The notes: generated from the letters alone by a model not told the origin. A stretch of 64,000 nucleotides of DNA from JADJPL01 sp040382095 (GCA_040382095.1 JBEIGB010000008.1:3307-67306), one strand, 5' to 3'; numbered from the stretch's first letter, positions 26,568-35,225 are shown. Numbers and translations are program-made.

Positions 26568-26753
26568 TTACCCGGCGACTTCCTCTACCGTTACGAGGTG
26601 GCGCACCTTATTGATCATTCCCATGATCTGGGGGGTTGCCTCCTTGACCACGCTGTGGCTGATCCGGCGCAGGCCGAGCGCTTTTATGGTATCTTTCTGG
26701 CGCTTGGGGCGATCTATGATGCTGCGCATCTGGGTGACTTTGACCTTTGCCAT
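26568..26753 (-). CDS. rpmD: 50S ribosomal protein L30
   Basis: Small large-subunit protein of 61 residues: MAKVKVTQMRSIIDRPKRQK at the start, then TIKALGLRRISHSV, and a C-terminus NKVRHLVTVEEV. Length and order (rpsE, rpmD, rplO) are standard. Confidence 0.97.
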   Translation of the reverse strand: MAKVKVTQMRSIIDRPKRQKDTIKALGLRRISHSVVKEATPQIMGMINKVRHLVTVEEVAG

Positions 26754-26800
26754 GTCCGTTATTTTTTAAGTACCTTCTTGTGAGCAATATTCTTTACCGA

Positions 26801-27319
26801 TCAGCCCTGGAACAATTTCTTCAGGGACAGGCCACGATGACGGGCAACTTCGCCCGGGTCGCGCAGCAGGGTCAAGGCGTGGATCGTTGCCTTCACCACG
26901 TTGTGTGGATTTGAAGAACCCTGCGACTTTGCCAATACGTTGTGGATACCCGCGATTTCGAGTACTGCCCGCATTGCCCCACCTGCGATAACGCCGGTAC
27001 CGTCTGCCGCCGGCTTAATCAGGACGCGTCCTGATTTGAACTTAGCGAGGATGGCATGCGGAATCGTACCCTTATATACGGGAACAGTGACCAGGTTCTT
27101 CTTCGCATCGTCCACGGCTTTGGAGATCGCCTCCGATACATCCCGGGCCTTACCCAATCCATGGCCCACAGTACCTTTTCCATCGCCGACAACAACAATC
27201 GCCGCGAAGCTGAACGTACGGCCCCCTTTGGTCACTTTAGCTACCCGGTTGAGCTGTACGAGCTTTTCCTTAAGCTCTGTTTCGGCGGGTTTGACCCGGT
27301 TGGAATTTCTTTTATCCAT
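26801..27319 (-). CDS. rpsE: 30S ribosomal protein S5
   Basis: Small-subunit protein of 172 residues involved in mRNA helicase activity and decoding accuracy. The double-stranded-RNA-binding-like N-terminal domain contains LVQLNRVAKVTKGGRTFSFA and VVVGDGKGTVGHGLGKA. The C-terminal domain has VLIKPAADGTGVIAGGAMRA and LEIAGIHNVLAKSQGSSNPH. The order rplR-rpsE-rpmD is standard. Confidence 0.98.
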   Translation of the reverse strand: MDKRNSNRVKPAETELKEKLVQLNRVAKVTKGGRTFSFAAIVVVGDGKGTVGHGLGKARDVSEAISKAVDDAKKNLVTVPVYKGTIPHAILAKFKSGRVLIKPAADGTGVIAGGAMRAVLEIAGIHNVLAKSQGSSNPHNVVKATIHALTLLRDPGEVARHRGLSLKKLFQG

Positions 27320-27342
27320 TATTTTTTCCGATTAAAGTTGAA

Positions 27343-27696
27343 TTAAAAGTTGAGGCCGCCTTCGCGTGCACCATCTGCAAGTGCTTTTACCCTACCATGG
27401 TAGAGATACCCTCCACGGTCGAAAACAATCGTGGAGACACTCGCCTGAACAGCCCTTTCAGCCAGCATTTTACCTACCATTTTAGCCTGTTCAGTTTTAT
27501 TGATATCCTTTGGGACAACTGCTTCCCGCGAAGATGCAGCGGCAATAGTATGGCCAGCCAGGTCATCAATAATTTGGGCTGATATGTAGCGGTTACTACG
27601 GAAAACATTGAGCCGTGGCCGCTCATCGGTACCTTTCAGATTTTTTTTGATGCGCAGGTGAATCTTTTTGCGCTTTTGGTCTTTAGAAAGTTTCAT
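27343..27696 (-). CDS. rplR: 50S ribosomal protein L18
   Basis: 5S rRNA-binding protein of 117 residues. It has the start MKLSKDQKRKKIHLRIKKNL, ERPRLNVFRSNRYISAQIID, and the C-terminus FDRGGYLYHGRVKALADGAR. It lies between rplF and rpsE as expected. Confidence 0.98.
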   Translation of the reverse strand: MKLSKDQKRKKIHLRIKKNLKGTDERPRLNVFRSNRYISAQIIDDLAGHTIAAASSREAVVPKDINKTEQAKMVGKMLAERAVQASVSTIVFDRGGYLYHGRVKALADGAREGGLNF

Positions 27697-27770
27697 GTTT
27701 TTTTTATTTTGTCTTAGTGTAGTGCCTCAGGGCAAAACCCAAGACCCAATGAATGAAACGACAAGTGAGC

Positions 27771-28334
27771 TTACTTCTTGCCTTTACCGCCGGTTTTGCC
27801 CACCTTACGGCGAATAGTCTCGTTGGACAAGCGGATACCTTTGCCTTTGTAGGGCTCGGGTTTACGGAAGCCACGCACCTTGGCGGCAACCTGCCCCAAC
27901 AGCTGTTTATCGTTGCTATGGAGAATAATCGTCGGGTTGGAGCCTTTCTCCGTTTTTGTCTCCACTTTGATTTCCTGTGGAAGGACAAAGATGATCGGGT
28001 GCGAATAGCCCACGCTAAGTTCAAGTACCTGGCCGACAGCGGCGACCCGGTAACCAACCCCGACGAGTTCCAGTTGTTTTGTGAAACCATTATTGACCCC
28101 CTCTACCATATTATTGATAAGGGCGCGGTACAGGCCGTGGAAAGCGCGGTGGCGCTTTTGGTCTGTTGGTCGTTTGACCGACAGTTGGCCGTTCTCGATT
28201 TCGAGGGAAATATCTGGATCTACCTGCTGCTTCAATTCGCCTTTAGGCCCTTTGACCGTTACCAGATTCCCTTTGCTCACCTTGATTTCTACCCCTGTAG
28301 GGATTGCGATGGGCACTTTACCTACTCTTGACAT
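27771..28334 (-). CDS. rplF: 50S ribosomal protein L6
   Basis: Large-subunit protein of 187 residues near the factor-binding site, built of two similar halves. It begins MSRVGKVPIAIPTGVEIKVS with VTVKGPKGELKQQ; the C-terminal half contains GQVAAKVRGFRKPEPYKGKG followed by IRLSNETIRRKVGKTGGKGK. It lies between rpsH and rplR. Confidence 0.98.
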   Translation of the reverse strand: MSRVGKVPIAIPTGVEIKVSKGNLVTVKGPKGELKQQVDPDISLEIENGQLSVKRPTDQKRHRAFHGLYRALINNMVEGVNNGFTKQLELVGVGYRVAAVGQVLELSVGYSHPIIFVLPQEIKVETKTEKGSNPTIILHSNDKQLLGQVAAKVRGFRKPEPYKGKGIRLSNETIRRKVGKTGGKGKK

Positions 28335-28362
28335 TGTTAACAGATTTGTAACGGTTTAGGAA

Positions 28363-28773
28363 TTAATACACATAGCAAAGCAGTTCGCCACCGACATGGA
28401 GCTCACGTGCTTTTTTGTCTGTCATAACCCCCTGAGAGGTGGAAACGACTGCGATACCAAGACCATTGATGATTCTGGGCAACTCACCCGCCTTGGCATA
28501 TTTCCGAAGGCCCGGCCTGCTAATCCGCCCCAGCTCGCGGATAATTGGCTTTTTAGAAGCGGGATCGTACTTGAGCGCGATTCGGATAAGGTCCTGACCG
28601 CCTTTGGATGCTTTTTCCTCTACCTTGTACTTCAGGATATACCCCTGTTCGTAGAGTATTTCCGTGATGGCCTTTTTGAGGCTTGAAGCCGGGATATCCA
28701 CGATCTTGTGGCCGGCAAGTTGCGCGTTTCGGATACGCGTCAAATAATCTGCAATAGGATCTGAAACAGCCAT
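28363..28773 (-). CDS. rpsH: 30S ribosomal protein S8
   Basis: Primary 16S rRNA-binding protein of 136 residues and, in other bacteria, translational repressor of the spc operon. It begins MAVSDPIADYLTRIRNAQLA and ends with the signature GIAVVSTSQGVMTDKKARE and GGELLCYVY. It lies between rpsN and rplF. Confidence 0.98.
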   Translation of the reverse strand: MAVSDPIADYLTRIRNAQLAGHKIVDIPASSLKKAITEILYEQGYILKYKVEEKASKGGQDLIRIALKYDPASKKPIIRELGRISRPGLRKYAKAGELPRIINGLGIAVVSTSQGVMTDKKARELHVGGELLCYVY

Positions 28774-28838
28774 TGTATTACATATTTCGCCAGGCGGTAT
28801 TCCGGGATTATTCGGAACCTTTCCGGCTGTTAAAAAAA

Positions 28839-29108
28839 TTACCAGCTAGCCTTGGTGACACCGGGAATTTTACCATCCAGTGCCATATCGCGGAACTTCA
28901 CCCTACAAAGCCCGAAGAAGCGCATATACCCTTTTGGCCTACCCGTCAACTGGCAACGGTTGTGGAGGCGGATGGGGTTCGAATTGCGCGGCAGTTCATC
29001 GAGTTCATCCCAGCGGCCCTCCGCTTTCAATTGCTTGCGCAAGTCAGCATACTTGGCCACGAGGCGGGCTTTTTTTCTTTCCCTTGCGATGATAGATTTC
29101 TTAGCCAT
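28839..29108 (-). CDS. rpsN: 30S ribosomal protein S14 (zinc-free form)
   Basis: Small-subunit head protein of 89 residues. It starts MAKKSIIARERKKARLVAKY and has NSNPIRLHNRCQLTGRPKGY followed by MRFFGLCRVKFRDMALDGK. Only two cysteines remain where the zinc form has four, and the long form (89 rather than 61 residues) is the zinc-independent type. It lies between rplE and rpsH. Confidence 0.97.
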   Translation of the reverse strand: MAKKSIIARERKKARLVAKYADLRKQLKAEGRWDELDELPRNSNPIRLHNRCQLTGRPKGYMRFFGLCRVKFRDMALDGKIPGVTKASW

Positions 29109-29114
29109 AATGCA

Positions 29115-29678
29115 TTAATTGTTTTTCTGGTTTTTGAAAGGTAACCCAAGCCCTTTCAGCAAAGCGAGGGCCTCGGCATCCGTTTTGGCCGTTGTGACGA
29201 AAGTGACATCCAGGCCCGAGATCCGGCTGACCTTATCAATATTTATTTCTGGAAAAATGATATGTTCGGTTATCCCCATTGAATAATTGCCCCTGCCATC
29301 GAAGCTTTTGTCGCTGATTCCGCGGAAGTCGCGCACCCGTGGCAGTGCTACACTGATCAGGCGGTCGAGGAATTCGTACATACGTTCGCTGCGCAAGGTC
29401 ACACGCGTCCCGATGGGCATGCCTTCACGGAGCTTGAAGTTAGAAATAGACTTCCTTGCCCTGGTGACCACGGCCTTTTGGCCGGAGATCAGGGAAAGCT
29501 CTTCTGCAGCGCTGTCCACCAGTTTCTTATCCTGGGTAGCAGCACCTACGCCCTGATTGAGGGAGATTTTGACCAATTTAGGTACCTCCATGACAGAACT
29601 GTACTGGAACTGTTCCATCAGCGCAGGGATAACTTCCTCCTGATATTTTTTCTTTAACCTCATTGTATAACTCATCAC
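29115..29678 (-). CDS. rplE: 50S ribosomal protein L5
   Basis: 5S rRNA-binding protein of 187 residues that touches the P-site tRNA. It has VPKLVKISLNQGVGAATQDK, RKSISNFKLREGMPIGTRVT, FRGISDKSFDGRGNYSMGI and EINIDKVSRISGLDVTFVTT. The ATG overlaps the stop of rplX (ATGA), so translation of the two is probably coupled; a start a few codons further in is possible. Confidence 0.97.
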   Translation of the reverse strand: MMSYTMRLKKKYQEEVIPALMEQFQYSSVMEVPKLVKISLNQGVGAATQDKKLVDSAAEELSLISGQKAVVTRARKSISNFKLREGMPIGTRVTLRSERMYEFLDRLISVALPRVRDFRGISDKSFDGRGNYSMGITEHIIFPEINIDKVSRISGLDVTFVTTAKTDAEALALLKGLGLPFKNQKNN

Positions 29679-30037
29679 TTTAAGATTTCGCCGGATTTTT
29701 TGGAATAACGCACAATATTGCCGTCTTCATCAGCTTTGCGCCCGATACGGGTGGGCTTGCCGGTTTGGGGATCCACTACCATGACATTAGAAATGTGGAT
29801 AGGTGCCGGTTGCTGTTTAATCCCGCCAGGCTCATTTTGGGTTGATTTAACGTGCTTTTTTACCAGGTTTACCTGGTCAACGAGAACGCGGTTTACATCA
29901 GGAAAAACTTCCATCACCTCACGCACTTTTGAAGGATCGCGGTAAGCGCCGGCAATGACCACCACCTTATCCCCTTTTTTGATTTTCAGCTTAGGTGAAA
30001 AGCGCTTTGCGGTATTGTTATGAGCTTTCTTTTTCAT
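29675..30037 (-). CDS. rplX: 50S ribosomal protein L24
   Basis: Assembly-initiating large-subunit protein with a KOW motif: LKIKKGDKVVVIAGAYRDPS lies near the N-terminus, followed by VNRVLVDQVNLVKKHVKST, PAPIHISNVMVVDPQTGKPT and RIGRKADEDG. The start was set at MKKKAHNN, preceded by an A-rich stretch typical of Bacteroidota initiation sites, giving 120 residues. An ATG eight codons upstream (30061) is possible. Its stop overlaps the rplE start. Confidence 0.93.
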   Translation of the reverse strand: MKKKAHNNTAKRFSPKLKIKKGDKVVVIAGAYRDPSKVREVMEVFPDVNRVLVDQVNLVKKHVKSTQNEPGGIKQQPAPIHISNVMVVDPQTGKPTRIGRKADEDGNIVRYSKKSGEILK

Positions 30038-30111
30038 TGTTGTTGATTGTTTTCCGGGCATTCAGGCATACCCGCCTATTTTTGTTGAACACTCACCGGT
30101 TGCCGTACACT

Positions 30112-30477
30112 TTAAAGCACTTCGGGTGCGAGGGAGACGATACGCATATAGTCCCTTTCGCGCAGTTCCCGTGCCACCGGCCCGAAGATACGCGTACCCC
30201 TTGGCTCATCCTGTGCATTGAGCAGCACGCAGGCATTATCGTCGAAACGGATATAGGATCCATCTTTTCTACGGATTTCTTTCTTAGTCCGTACGATCAC
30301 CGCCTTGGAGACTGCACCTTTTTTAATTCCCCCTGGGGAGGCATCTTTTACAGAGACGACGATTTTATCGCCTACGGAGGCGTACCTGCGGTGGGAGCCT
30401 CCCAACACGCGGATACAGAGCACTTCCTTGGCGCCGCTGTTATCTGCTACTTTAAGTCTGCTTTCCTGTTGAATCAT
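30112..30477 (-). CDS. rplN: 50S ribosomal protein L14
   Basis: Intersubunit-face protein of 121 residues binding 23S rRNA. It starts MIQQESRLKVADNSGAKEVL and has KKGAVSKAVIVRTKKEIRRK, DDNACVLLNAQDEPRGTRIF and GPVARELRERDYMRIVSLAP. Order rpsQ-rplN-rplX is standard. Confidence 0.98.
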   Translation of the reverse strand: MIQQESRLKVADNSGAKEVLCIRVLGGSHRRYASVGDKIVVSVKDASPGGIKKGAVSKAVIVRTKKEIRRKDGSYIRFDDNACVLLNAQDEPRGTRIFGPVARELRERDYMRIVSLAPEVL

Positions 30478-30543
30478 GACTATAACGGTTTACGGAGTCT
30501 GCACATCGTTGAGACGATGGGTCTCCTTAATCCAGGAAAATTG

Positions 30544-30798
30544 TTACTTTGCTTTTTCGATAATTTCCACCAGTCGCCAACGCTTCAATTTGCTCAGTGG
30601 CCTGGTTTCCATGATACGCACCACATCGCCGATCTGGCAGGCATTTTCTTCGTCATGTGCCATAAACTTTTTGTTTTTCTTGACGAACTTACCATAGATT
30701 GGGTGCATGAGCTTACGCTCGACCGTTACGGAAATCGTTTTTTCCATTTTATTACTGGATACGACCCCGACTCGTGTTTTACGAAGATTTCTTTCCAT
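30544..30798 (-). CDS. rpsQ: 30S ribosomal protein S17
   Basis: OB-fold 16S rRNA-binding protein. The start MERNLRKTRVGVVSSNKMEK matches the family and gives 84 residues; upstream in-frame ATGs at 30804 and 30825 would add two or nine residues. It also has MHPIYGKFVKKNKKFMAHDE and GDVVRIMETRPLSKLKRWRL. It lies between rpmC and rplN. Confidence 0.95.
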   Translation of the reverse strand: MERNLRKTRVGVVSSNKMEKTISVTVERKLMHPIYGKFVKKNKKFMAHDEENACQIGDVVRIMETRPLSKLKRWRLVEIIEKAK

Positions 30799-30831
30799 TT
30801 TCATCCAATTTGAGGGCTGCAACAAAGGTCT

Positions 30832-31095
30832 TTAAGCTTCTTTTCTTCTTCTGGTGCGGAGACGCGACCTGCCCGCCAGTATTTCGGCAGGGGCGTCCAG
30901 CAATTCACGGCGGCGGATTTCCGTTAGGATCCGCGCGATATCGCGGCGGACTTCGCGGAGCCGCATTGGATCTTCGAGACCTTTGATTGCATGGTCGAAC
31001 CTCATTTTCTGATAGCTTGTTTCTGTGGTCTCCAGTTCTACCCGGAGGTCTTCAAGGCTATATTCCTGAAGTTCTTTGAATTTTTTGCTTGCCAT
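30832..31095 (-). CDS. rpmC: 50S ribosomal protein L29
   Basis: Small two-helix protein at the tunnel exit. The start MASKKFKELQEYSLEDLRVE is the family-like one and gives 87 residues; an upstream in-frame ATG adds six residues. The core ELETTETSYQKMRFDHAIKG and LREVRRDIARILTEIRRREL is clear. The last 20 residues are a basic extension (RSRLRTRRRKEA) beyond the usual 65-residue form. Confidence 0.94.
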   Translation of the reverse strand: MASKKFKELQEYSLEDLRVELETTETSYQKMRFDHAIKGLEDPMRLREVRRDIARILTEIRRRELLDAPAEILAGRSRLRTRRRKEA

Positions 31096-31189
31096 GGCAT
31101 TAAAGATTAACAATGAATGTATTAATGATCTGTTACGGATTGGGATACCGTGGCGGGCATCTAATATCCATAACTTCGACTGAGAACAC

Positions 31190-31612
31190 TTAACCTGCTA
31201 CAATATCCGGTCGCAGTACGACTTTCGTCAGCAAGGGCAGTTTCTGGGCTGCGAGGCGGAGGGCTTCAGCAGCAACATCATGCGGCACCCCGTCGATTTC
31301 GAACATAATCCGTCCGGGTTTAACAAGTGCTACCCAATGGTCAACAGCACCCTTACCCTTACCCATCCGCACTTCCTGAGGTTTCTTGGTAATCGGCTTA
31401 TCCGGGAAGATACGGATCCATACCTGGCCTTCGCGCTTCATGTAGCGCGTCATGGCGATACGGGCGGATTCGATCTGTCGGTTAGTGAGGCGTCCACCCG
31501 TGGTAGCTTTTAATCCGAAGCTCCCAAAAGCCACGGTACCCCCTTTATAGGCGATCCCTTTGATCCGTCCCTTCTGCTGTTTGCGGTATTTGGTTCTTTT
31601 AGGCTGTAACAT
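31190..31612 (-). CDS. rplP: 50S ribosomal protein L16
   Basis: Large-subunit protein of 140 residues needed for A-site tRNA positioning. It begins MLQPKRTKYRKQQKGRIKGI and has GRLTNRQIESARIAMTRYMK, WIRIFPDKPITKKPQEVRMG and KGKGAVDHWVALVKPGRIMF. It lies between rpsC and rpmC. Confidence 0.98.
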   Translation of the reverse strand: MLQPKRTKYRKQQKGRIKGIAYKGGTVAFGSFGLKATTGGRLTNRQIESARIAMTRYMKREGQVWIRIFPDKPITKKPQEVRMGKGKGAVDHWVALVKPGRIMFEIDGVPHDVAAEALRLAAQKLPLLTKVVLRPDIVAG

Positions 31613-31699
31613 TTTATTTTGTTTTTAGCAGCAATTCAAAAAAACATATTGCCGGACTCAAAAAAAGTTGGGCAAAGGTATGCGTATTTTGGAGGCCGA

Positions 31700-32509
31700 C
31701 TACCGGCGACGATCATTTCGCCTACCGCCACGGTCGCCCCCCCTTTCGCCACCGCGGTCGCCACCGCGTCGCTGACGGCCACCGCGATCACCACCGCTAC
31801 GCTCGCGGTCGCCTGCCGGGCGTCCGCTCCCACTGCCGCCCGTCTCGCGTTTTGGAGCTGTGAGGATTGGGGAAAGGTCGCGTTTACCCAGGACTTCACC
31901 TTTACATATCCAGACCTTGATACCTATTTTTCCATAGACTGTCTGTGCTTCCTTCAGCGAGTAGTCAATATCTGCGCGGAAAGTATGCAGCGGCGTGCGG
32001 CCCTCCTTATATTCTTCTGTACGGGCCATTTCAGCGCCATTCAGACGGCCGGATATCCGTACCTTAATGCCTTCCGAGCCGGCGCGCATTGTGGACTGGA
32101 TAGCCATTTTAATGGCGCGGCGATAGTTGATCCGCGCTTCGAGCTGCTTTGCGATAGATTCTGCCACGATAGCGGCATCCAGTTCAGGCTTACGGATTTC
32201 GGCGATATTAATCTGCACTTCTTTATCCGTAAGCTTTTTGAGCTCTTCGCGGATACGGTCCACTTCCTGTCCGCCACGGCCGATGATGATTCCTGGGCGG
32301 GAAGTATTGATGGTTACCGTGACACGGCGGAGGTTGCGTTCGATGAAAATCCTTGCGATCCCCCCTTTAGCGATACGTGCATTGAGGTAGTTGCGGATTT
32401 TTTCGTCTTCGACAACTTTCTGGGCATATTCCTTGCCGCCAAACCAGTTGGACTCCCATCCCCTGATAATGCCTAAGCGGTTGCCAATTGGATTTGTCTT
32501 TTGACCCAT
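31700..32509 (-). CDS. rpsC: 30S ribosomal protein S3 with RGG-rich tail
   Basis: mRNA-entry-channel protein with a KH domain. Residues 1-222 are standard S3: MGQKTNPIGNRLGIIRGWES, the KH motif IGRGGQEVDRIREEL, and VRISGRLNGAEMARTEEYKE with GRTPLHTFRADIDYSLKEA. The last 45 or so residues are a low-complexity tail rich in Arg, Gly and Asp with repeated RGG units (such as GGDRGGERGGDRGGRR). Typical S3 is about 210-240 residues, against 269 here. Confidence 0.97.
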   Translation of the reverse strand: MGQKTNPIGNRLGIIRGWESNWFGGKEYAQKVVEDEKIRNYLNARIAKGGIARIFIERNLRRVTVTINTSRPGIIIGRGGQEVDRIREELKKLTDKEVQINIAEIRKPELDAAIVAESIAKQLEARINYRRAIKMAIQSTMRAGSEGIKVRISGRLNGAEMARTEEYKEGRTPLHTFRADIDYSLKEAQTVYGKIGIKVWICKGEVLGKRDLSPILTAPKRETGGSGSGRPAGDRERSGGDRGGRQRRGGDRGGERGGDRGGRRNDRRR

Positions 32510-32569
32510 ATTAAAATACTAATTAAAAATCGTACAATTTTAGTTATAATAGCTGGTTTCGGCCACTGC

Positions 32570-32944
32570 CTACACCCCTGTGCCAGATTCATCCCCCATC
32601 GGCAAGCGGTTGGCTACCACGATCGTAACGTGGTTAGAGCGCTTGCGGATACGGTGTGCCCGTCCGTGAGGGGCCGGACGGAACCGGCGCATAATCGAGC
32701 CGCCATCCACCATTGCGGTTTTGATATACACCTCGAAATCTTCCGCACTTTCACCGCCTGCTTTGACTTCCCAATTTGCAACGGCACTGCGGACCAGTTT
32801 GCCCAACCAATCTGCTGCTTCTTTTTTAGTAAAGCGCAGTATGGTGATTGCCTCCTCTACCTGCTTTCCGCGGATAATTTCTGCTACCAGGCGCATTTTA
32901 CGGGCCGACATCGGCACATTCTTGAGTTTTGCTACTGCTTCCAT
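32570..32944 (-). CDS. rplV: 50S ribosomal protein L22
   Basis: Tunnel-lining protein. The start MEAVAKLKNVPMSARKMRLV gives 124 residues; the frame remains open upstream only through a TTG and lacks family similarity there. The core VNAR-equivalent KEAADWLGKLVRSAVANWEV and the C-terminal RRFRPAPHGRAHRIRKRSNH hairpin are present. It lies between rpsS and rpsC. Confidence 0.96.
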   Translation of the reverse strand: MEAVAKLKNVPMSARKMRLVAEIIRGKQVEEAITILRFTKKEAADWLGKLVRSAVANWEVKAGGESAEDFEVYIKTAMVDGGSIMRRFRPAPHGRAHRIRKRSNHVTIVVANRLPMGDESGTGV

Positions 32945-33016
32945 GAATATTTTGATTTTGTTTGGCGGCAAGCGACGGGTTAACCAATCAAAAGCCAGGC
33001 CAAACGCCTCTGCCAA

Positions 33017-33286
33017 TTATTTTTTACGGTTGCCGGAGTGGCCTTTAAAGTTACGCGTCGGGGCGAATTCACCGAGTTTATGGCCGACCATATTCTCGGT
33101 AACGAACACCGGAATAAAGGTTTTTCCATTATGTACGGCGATGGTTTCCCCGACCATATCCGGGATAATCATAGATGCGCGGGACCAGGTCTTTATGACC
33201 GCTTTGCGGTTGGACTCTTTGGACTTCAGCACCTTTTCCATCAACTTATGAAAGATGTAAGGCCCTTTTTTGATAGATCTTGCCAT
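33017..33286 (-). CDS. rpsS: 30S ribosomal protein S19
   Basis: Head protein of the small subunit, 89 residues from MARSIKKGPYIFHKLMEKVL. It has TWSRASMIIPDMVGETIAVH, NGKTFIPVFVTENMVGHKLG and EFAPTRNFKGH. An upstream in-frame ATG would add 14 residues not found in the family. It lies between rplB and rplV. Confidence 0.97.
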   Translation of the reverse strand: MARSIKKGPYIFHKLMEKVLKSKESNRKAVIKTWSRASMIIPDMVGETIAVHNGKTFIPVFVTENMVGHKLGEFAPTRNFKGHSGNRKK

Positions 33287-33334
33287 CGGAGCATTTATTT
33301 GCGTCGCCCGGGGCATAGTCCCGGGCACCGTGAA

Positions 33335-34168
33335 TTAATTTTTAGACGATTTCCGTTTAGAAATAATCAGCTTGGACGATCCTTTTTTAGGATTGCGGGT
33401 TTTCTGGCCTTTTGCCATGATGCCCGTCCTTGAACGTGGGTGTCCACCAGAAGCCCTACCTTCGCCACCGCCCATCGGGTGGTCAACAGGGTTCATTGCG
33501 ACGCCACGGACGTGCGGTCGGCGACCAACCCAGCGCTTGCGACCTGCCTTACCGAATACTTCGAGGCCGTGATCTGGATTAGATGTAGTCCCCATTGTCG
33601 CTCTGCAAGTAAGCAACACGCGACGAAGTTCACCTGAAGGCAGTTTAACCGAAGCATAGCGATCTTCGCGGCCCATCAATACCCCGTAAGTGCCGGCGCT
33701 ACGTGCCAGTGCAGCACCACGGCCAGGCTGCAGCTCGATGGCGTGGATCGCAGAGCCAAGCGGGATTTCCTTCAGCGGCAGTGCATTACCAACATTGGGA
33801 GGAGCCCCGGCACCAGAGATCACTTGCGCCCCGACCTTCAACTTATCCGGAGCAAGGATATAGCGCTTTTCGCTGTCTGCGTATTCAACAAGAGCGATAT
33901 ATGCGCTGCGGTTGGGATCGTATTCGATCGTTTGCACCGTACCCAGAACACCATCCTTATCGCGCTTGAAATCAATGATGCGATAACGACGCTTGTGACC
34001 TCCGCCACGCTGGCGCATAGTACGGCGACCCTGGTTATTGCGGCCACCGGATTTTTTGATCGGCGCGAGCAGGCTCTTTTCCGGCTTATCTGTTGTAAGC
34101 TCGGTAAACCCACTTCCTACCCTGTAACGAAGGCCCGGAGTGACCGGGCTGAATTTTTTGATTGACAT
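33335..34168 (-). CDS. rplB: 50S ribosomal protein L2
   Basis: Protein of the peptidyl-transferase region, 277 residues. It has MSIKKFSPVTPGLRYRVGSG, GGRNNQGRRTMRQRGGGHKR, RAGRGAALARSAG-type loop (QPGRGAALARSAGTYGVLMG), and the conserved C-terminal GVAMNPVDHPMGGGEGRASG containing the catalytic-region histidine. It lies between rplW and rpsS. Confidence 0.98.
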   Translation of the reverse strand: MSIKKFSPVTPGLRYRVGSGFTELTTDKPEKSLLAPIKKSGGRNNQGRRTMRQRGGGHKRRYRIIDFKRDKDGVLGTVQTIEYDPNRSAYIALVEYADSEKRYILAPDKLKVGAQVISGAGAPPNVGNALPLKEIPLGSAIHAIELQPGRGAALARSAGTYGVLMGREDRYASVKLPSGELRRVLLTCRATMGTTSNPDHGLEVFGKAGRKRWVGRRPHVRGVAMNPVDHPMGGGEGRASGGHPRSRTGIMAKGQKTRNPKKGSSKLIISKRKSSKN

Positions 34169-34265
34169 TATCGTATGGCGTTTTTTTGTTCATCGCCGGA
34201 GGTCTTACCATACTTTGCCCCGACACGAACAGTTTGACATTTAGCCCGCTTGTGGCGGGAAATAA

Positions 34266-34565
34266 TTACAATTCAGTGTAGAAATCAATCTCCTCGCCCT
34301 CTGCCACTTTTACATAAGCCTTCTTGTAGGAAGGTTTACGGCCACGGAGGACGCCGGACTTCGTATTTCTACTCTTTGCCTTTCCGGGCACGACCATAGT
34401 ATTTACAGACTCTACCGACACGTTGAACATTTCCTCTACGGCGTTTTTGATTTCGATCTTATTCGCCTTCTTATCCACCTTGAAGCAGTAGGTCTTGCGC
34501 TTCGCCGACAATTTTTCTGATTTTTCCGTTATGATCGGTTTAATCAGGATATTTTTCTTTGCCAT
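34266..34565 (-). CDS. rplW: 50S ribosomal protein L23
   Basis: Tunnel-exit protein and docking site for trigger factor and SRP, 99 residues. It has LIKPIITEKSEKLSAKRKTY and FKVDKKANKIEIKNAVEEMF with VSVESVNTMVVPGKAKSR. It lies between rplD and rplB. Confidence 0.97.
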   Translation of the reverse strand: MAKKNILIKPIITEKSEKLSAKRKTYCFKVDKKANKIEIKNAVEEMFNVSVESVNTMVVPGKAKSRNTKSGVLRGRKPSYKKAYVKVAEGEEIDFYTEL

Positions 34566-34598
34566 GGTATAAAAGATTCCGGGAGCCCTTAGGCACGG

Positions 34599-35225
34599 TT
34601 ATTCAAATGATTGTTTTATGATCTCCACTGCACGTTCTGAAAGCACTAAAGTGTTGGCATTCAGTATATTATAAACATTCAAGTCTTGTGCGCGCACCAC
34701 TTTGGCATTAGGCAGGTTCCTGGAAGACAAGTACACTGCCTTTTCGTAATCACCGGTTACCACTACACTTTTTGCAGACCCGATATTCAGGCGGTCGAGG
34801 ATTTGTATGAAGCTTTTAGTCCGTGGAGCATCGAAGCTAAAATCTTCGACGATCATGAGTGCGCTATTCCGCGCCTTTGCGCTGAGTGCGGACTTCCGGG
34901 CAAGGAGTTTGACCTTTTTATTAAGTTTCTGGGTATAATCGCGGGGGCGAGGTCCGAACACCCGTGCGCCGCCATAGTAGAGCGGGTTATTGATATCCCC
35001 TTTCCGGGAGCCGCCCGTTCCCTTTTGGCGGTGTAATTTCCGGGTCGAGCCCGACATTTCTGAGCGTTCTTTTGATTTATGGGTCCCCTGGCGTTGGTTA
35101 GCCAGATAAGCTTTGACTGCCAGGTAAAGCGAGTGCTCATTTGGGTCTATGCCAAAGATATTTTCCGGTAGCTCGACCTCCCGACCGGTTCTTTCCCCAT
35201 TGATGTTGAATATTTCCAATTTCAT
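34599..35225 (-). CDS. rplD: 50S ribosomal protein L4
   Basis: Tunnel protein of 208 residues; in gamma-proteobacteria it also represses the S10 operon. It has LANQRQGTHKSKERSEMSGS, the loop RKLHRQKGTGGSRKGDINNP, and RVFGPRPRDYTQKLNKKVKL with a C-terminal domain ending TLVLSERAVEIIKQSFE. It lies between rplC and rplW. Confidence 0.98.
   Translation of the reverse strand: MKLEIFNINGERTGREVELPENIFGIDPNEHSLYLAVKAYLANQRQGTHKSKERSEMSGSTRKLHRQKGTGGSRKGDINNPLYYGGARVFGPRPRDYTQKLNKKVKLLARKSALSAKARNSALMIVEDFSFDAPRTKSFIQILDRLNIGSAKSVVVTGDYEKAVYLSSRNLPNAKVVRAQDLNVYNILNANTLVLSERAVEIIKQSFE

Noticed and set aside
27704..28090. A 128-codon frame on the minus strand overlapping rplF
   Set aside because: It is a shadow in another frame of the rplF coding region and has no ribosomal or other similarity.
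32945..33016. Longer form of L22
   Set aside because: The upstream start is TTG and the added residues do not match L22; the ATG at 32944 gives the family length.
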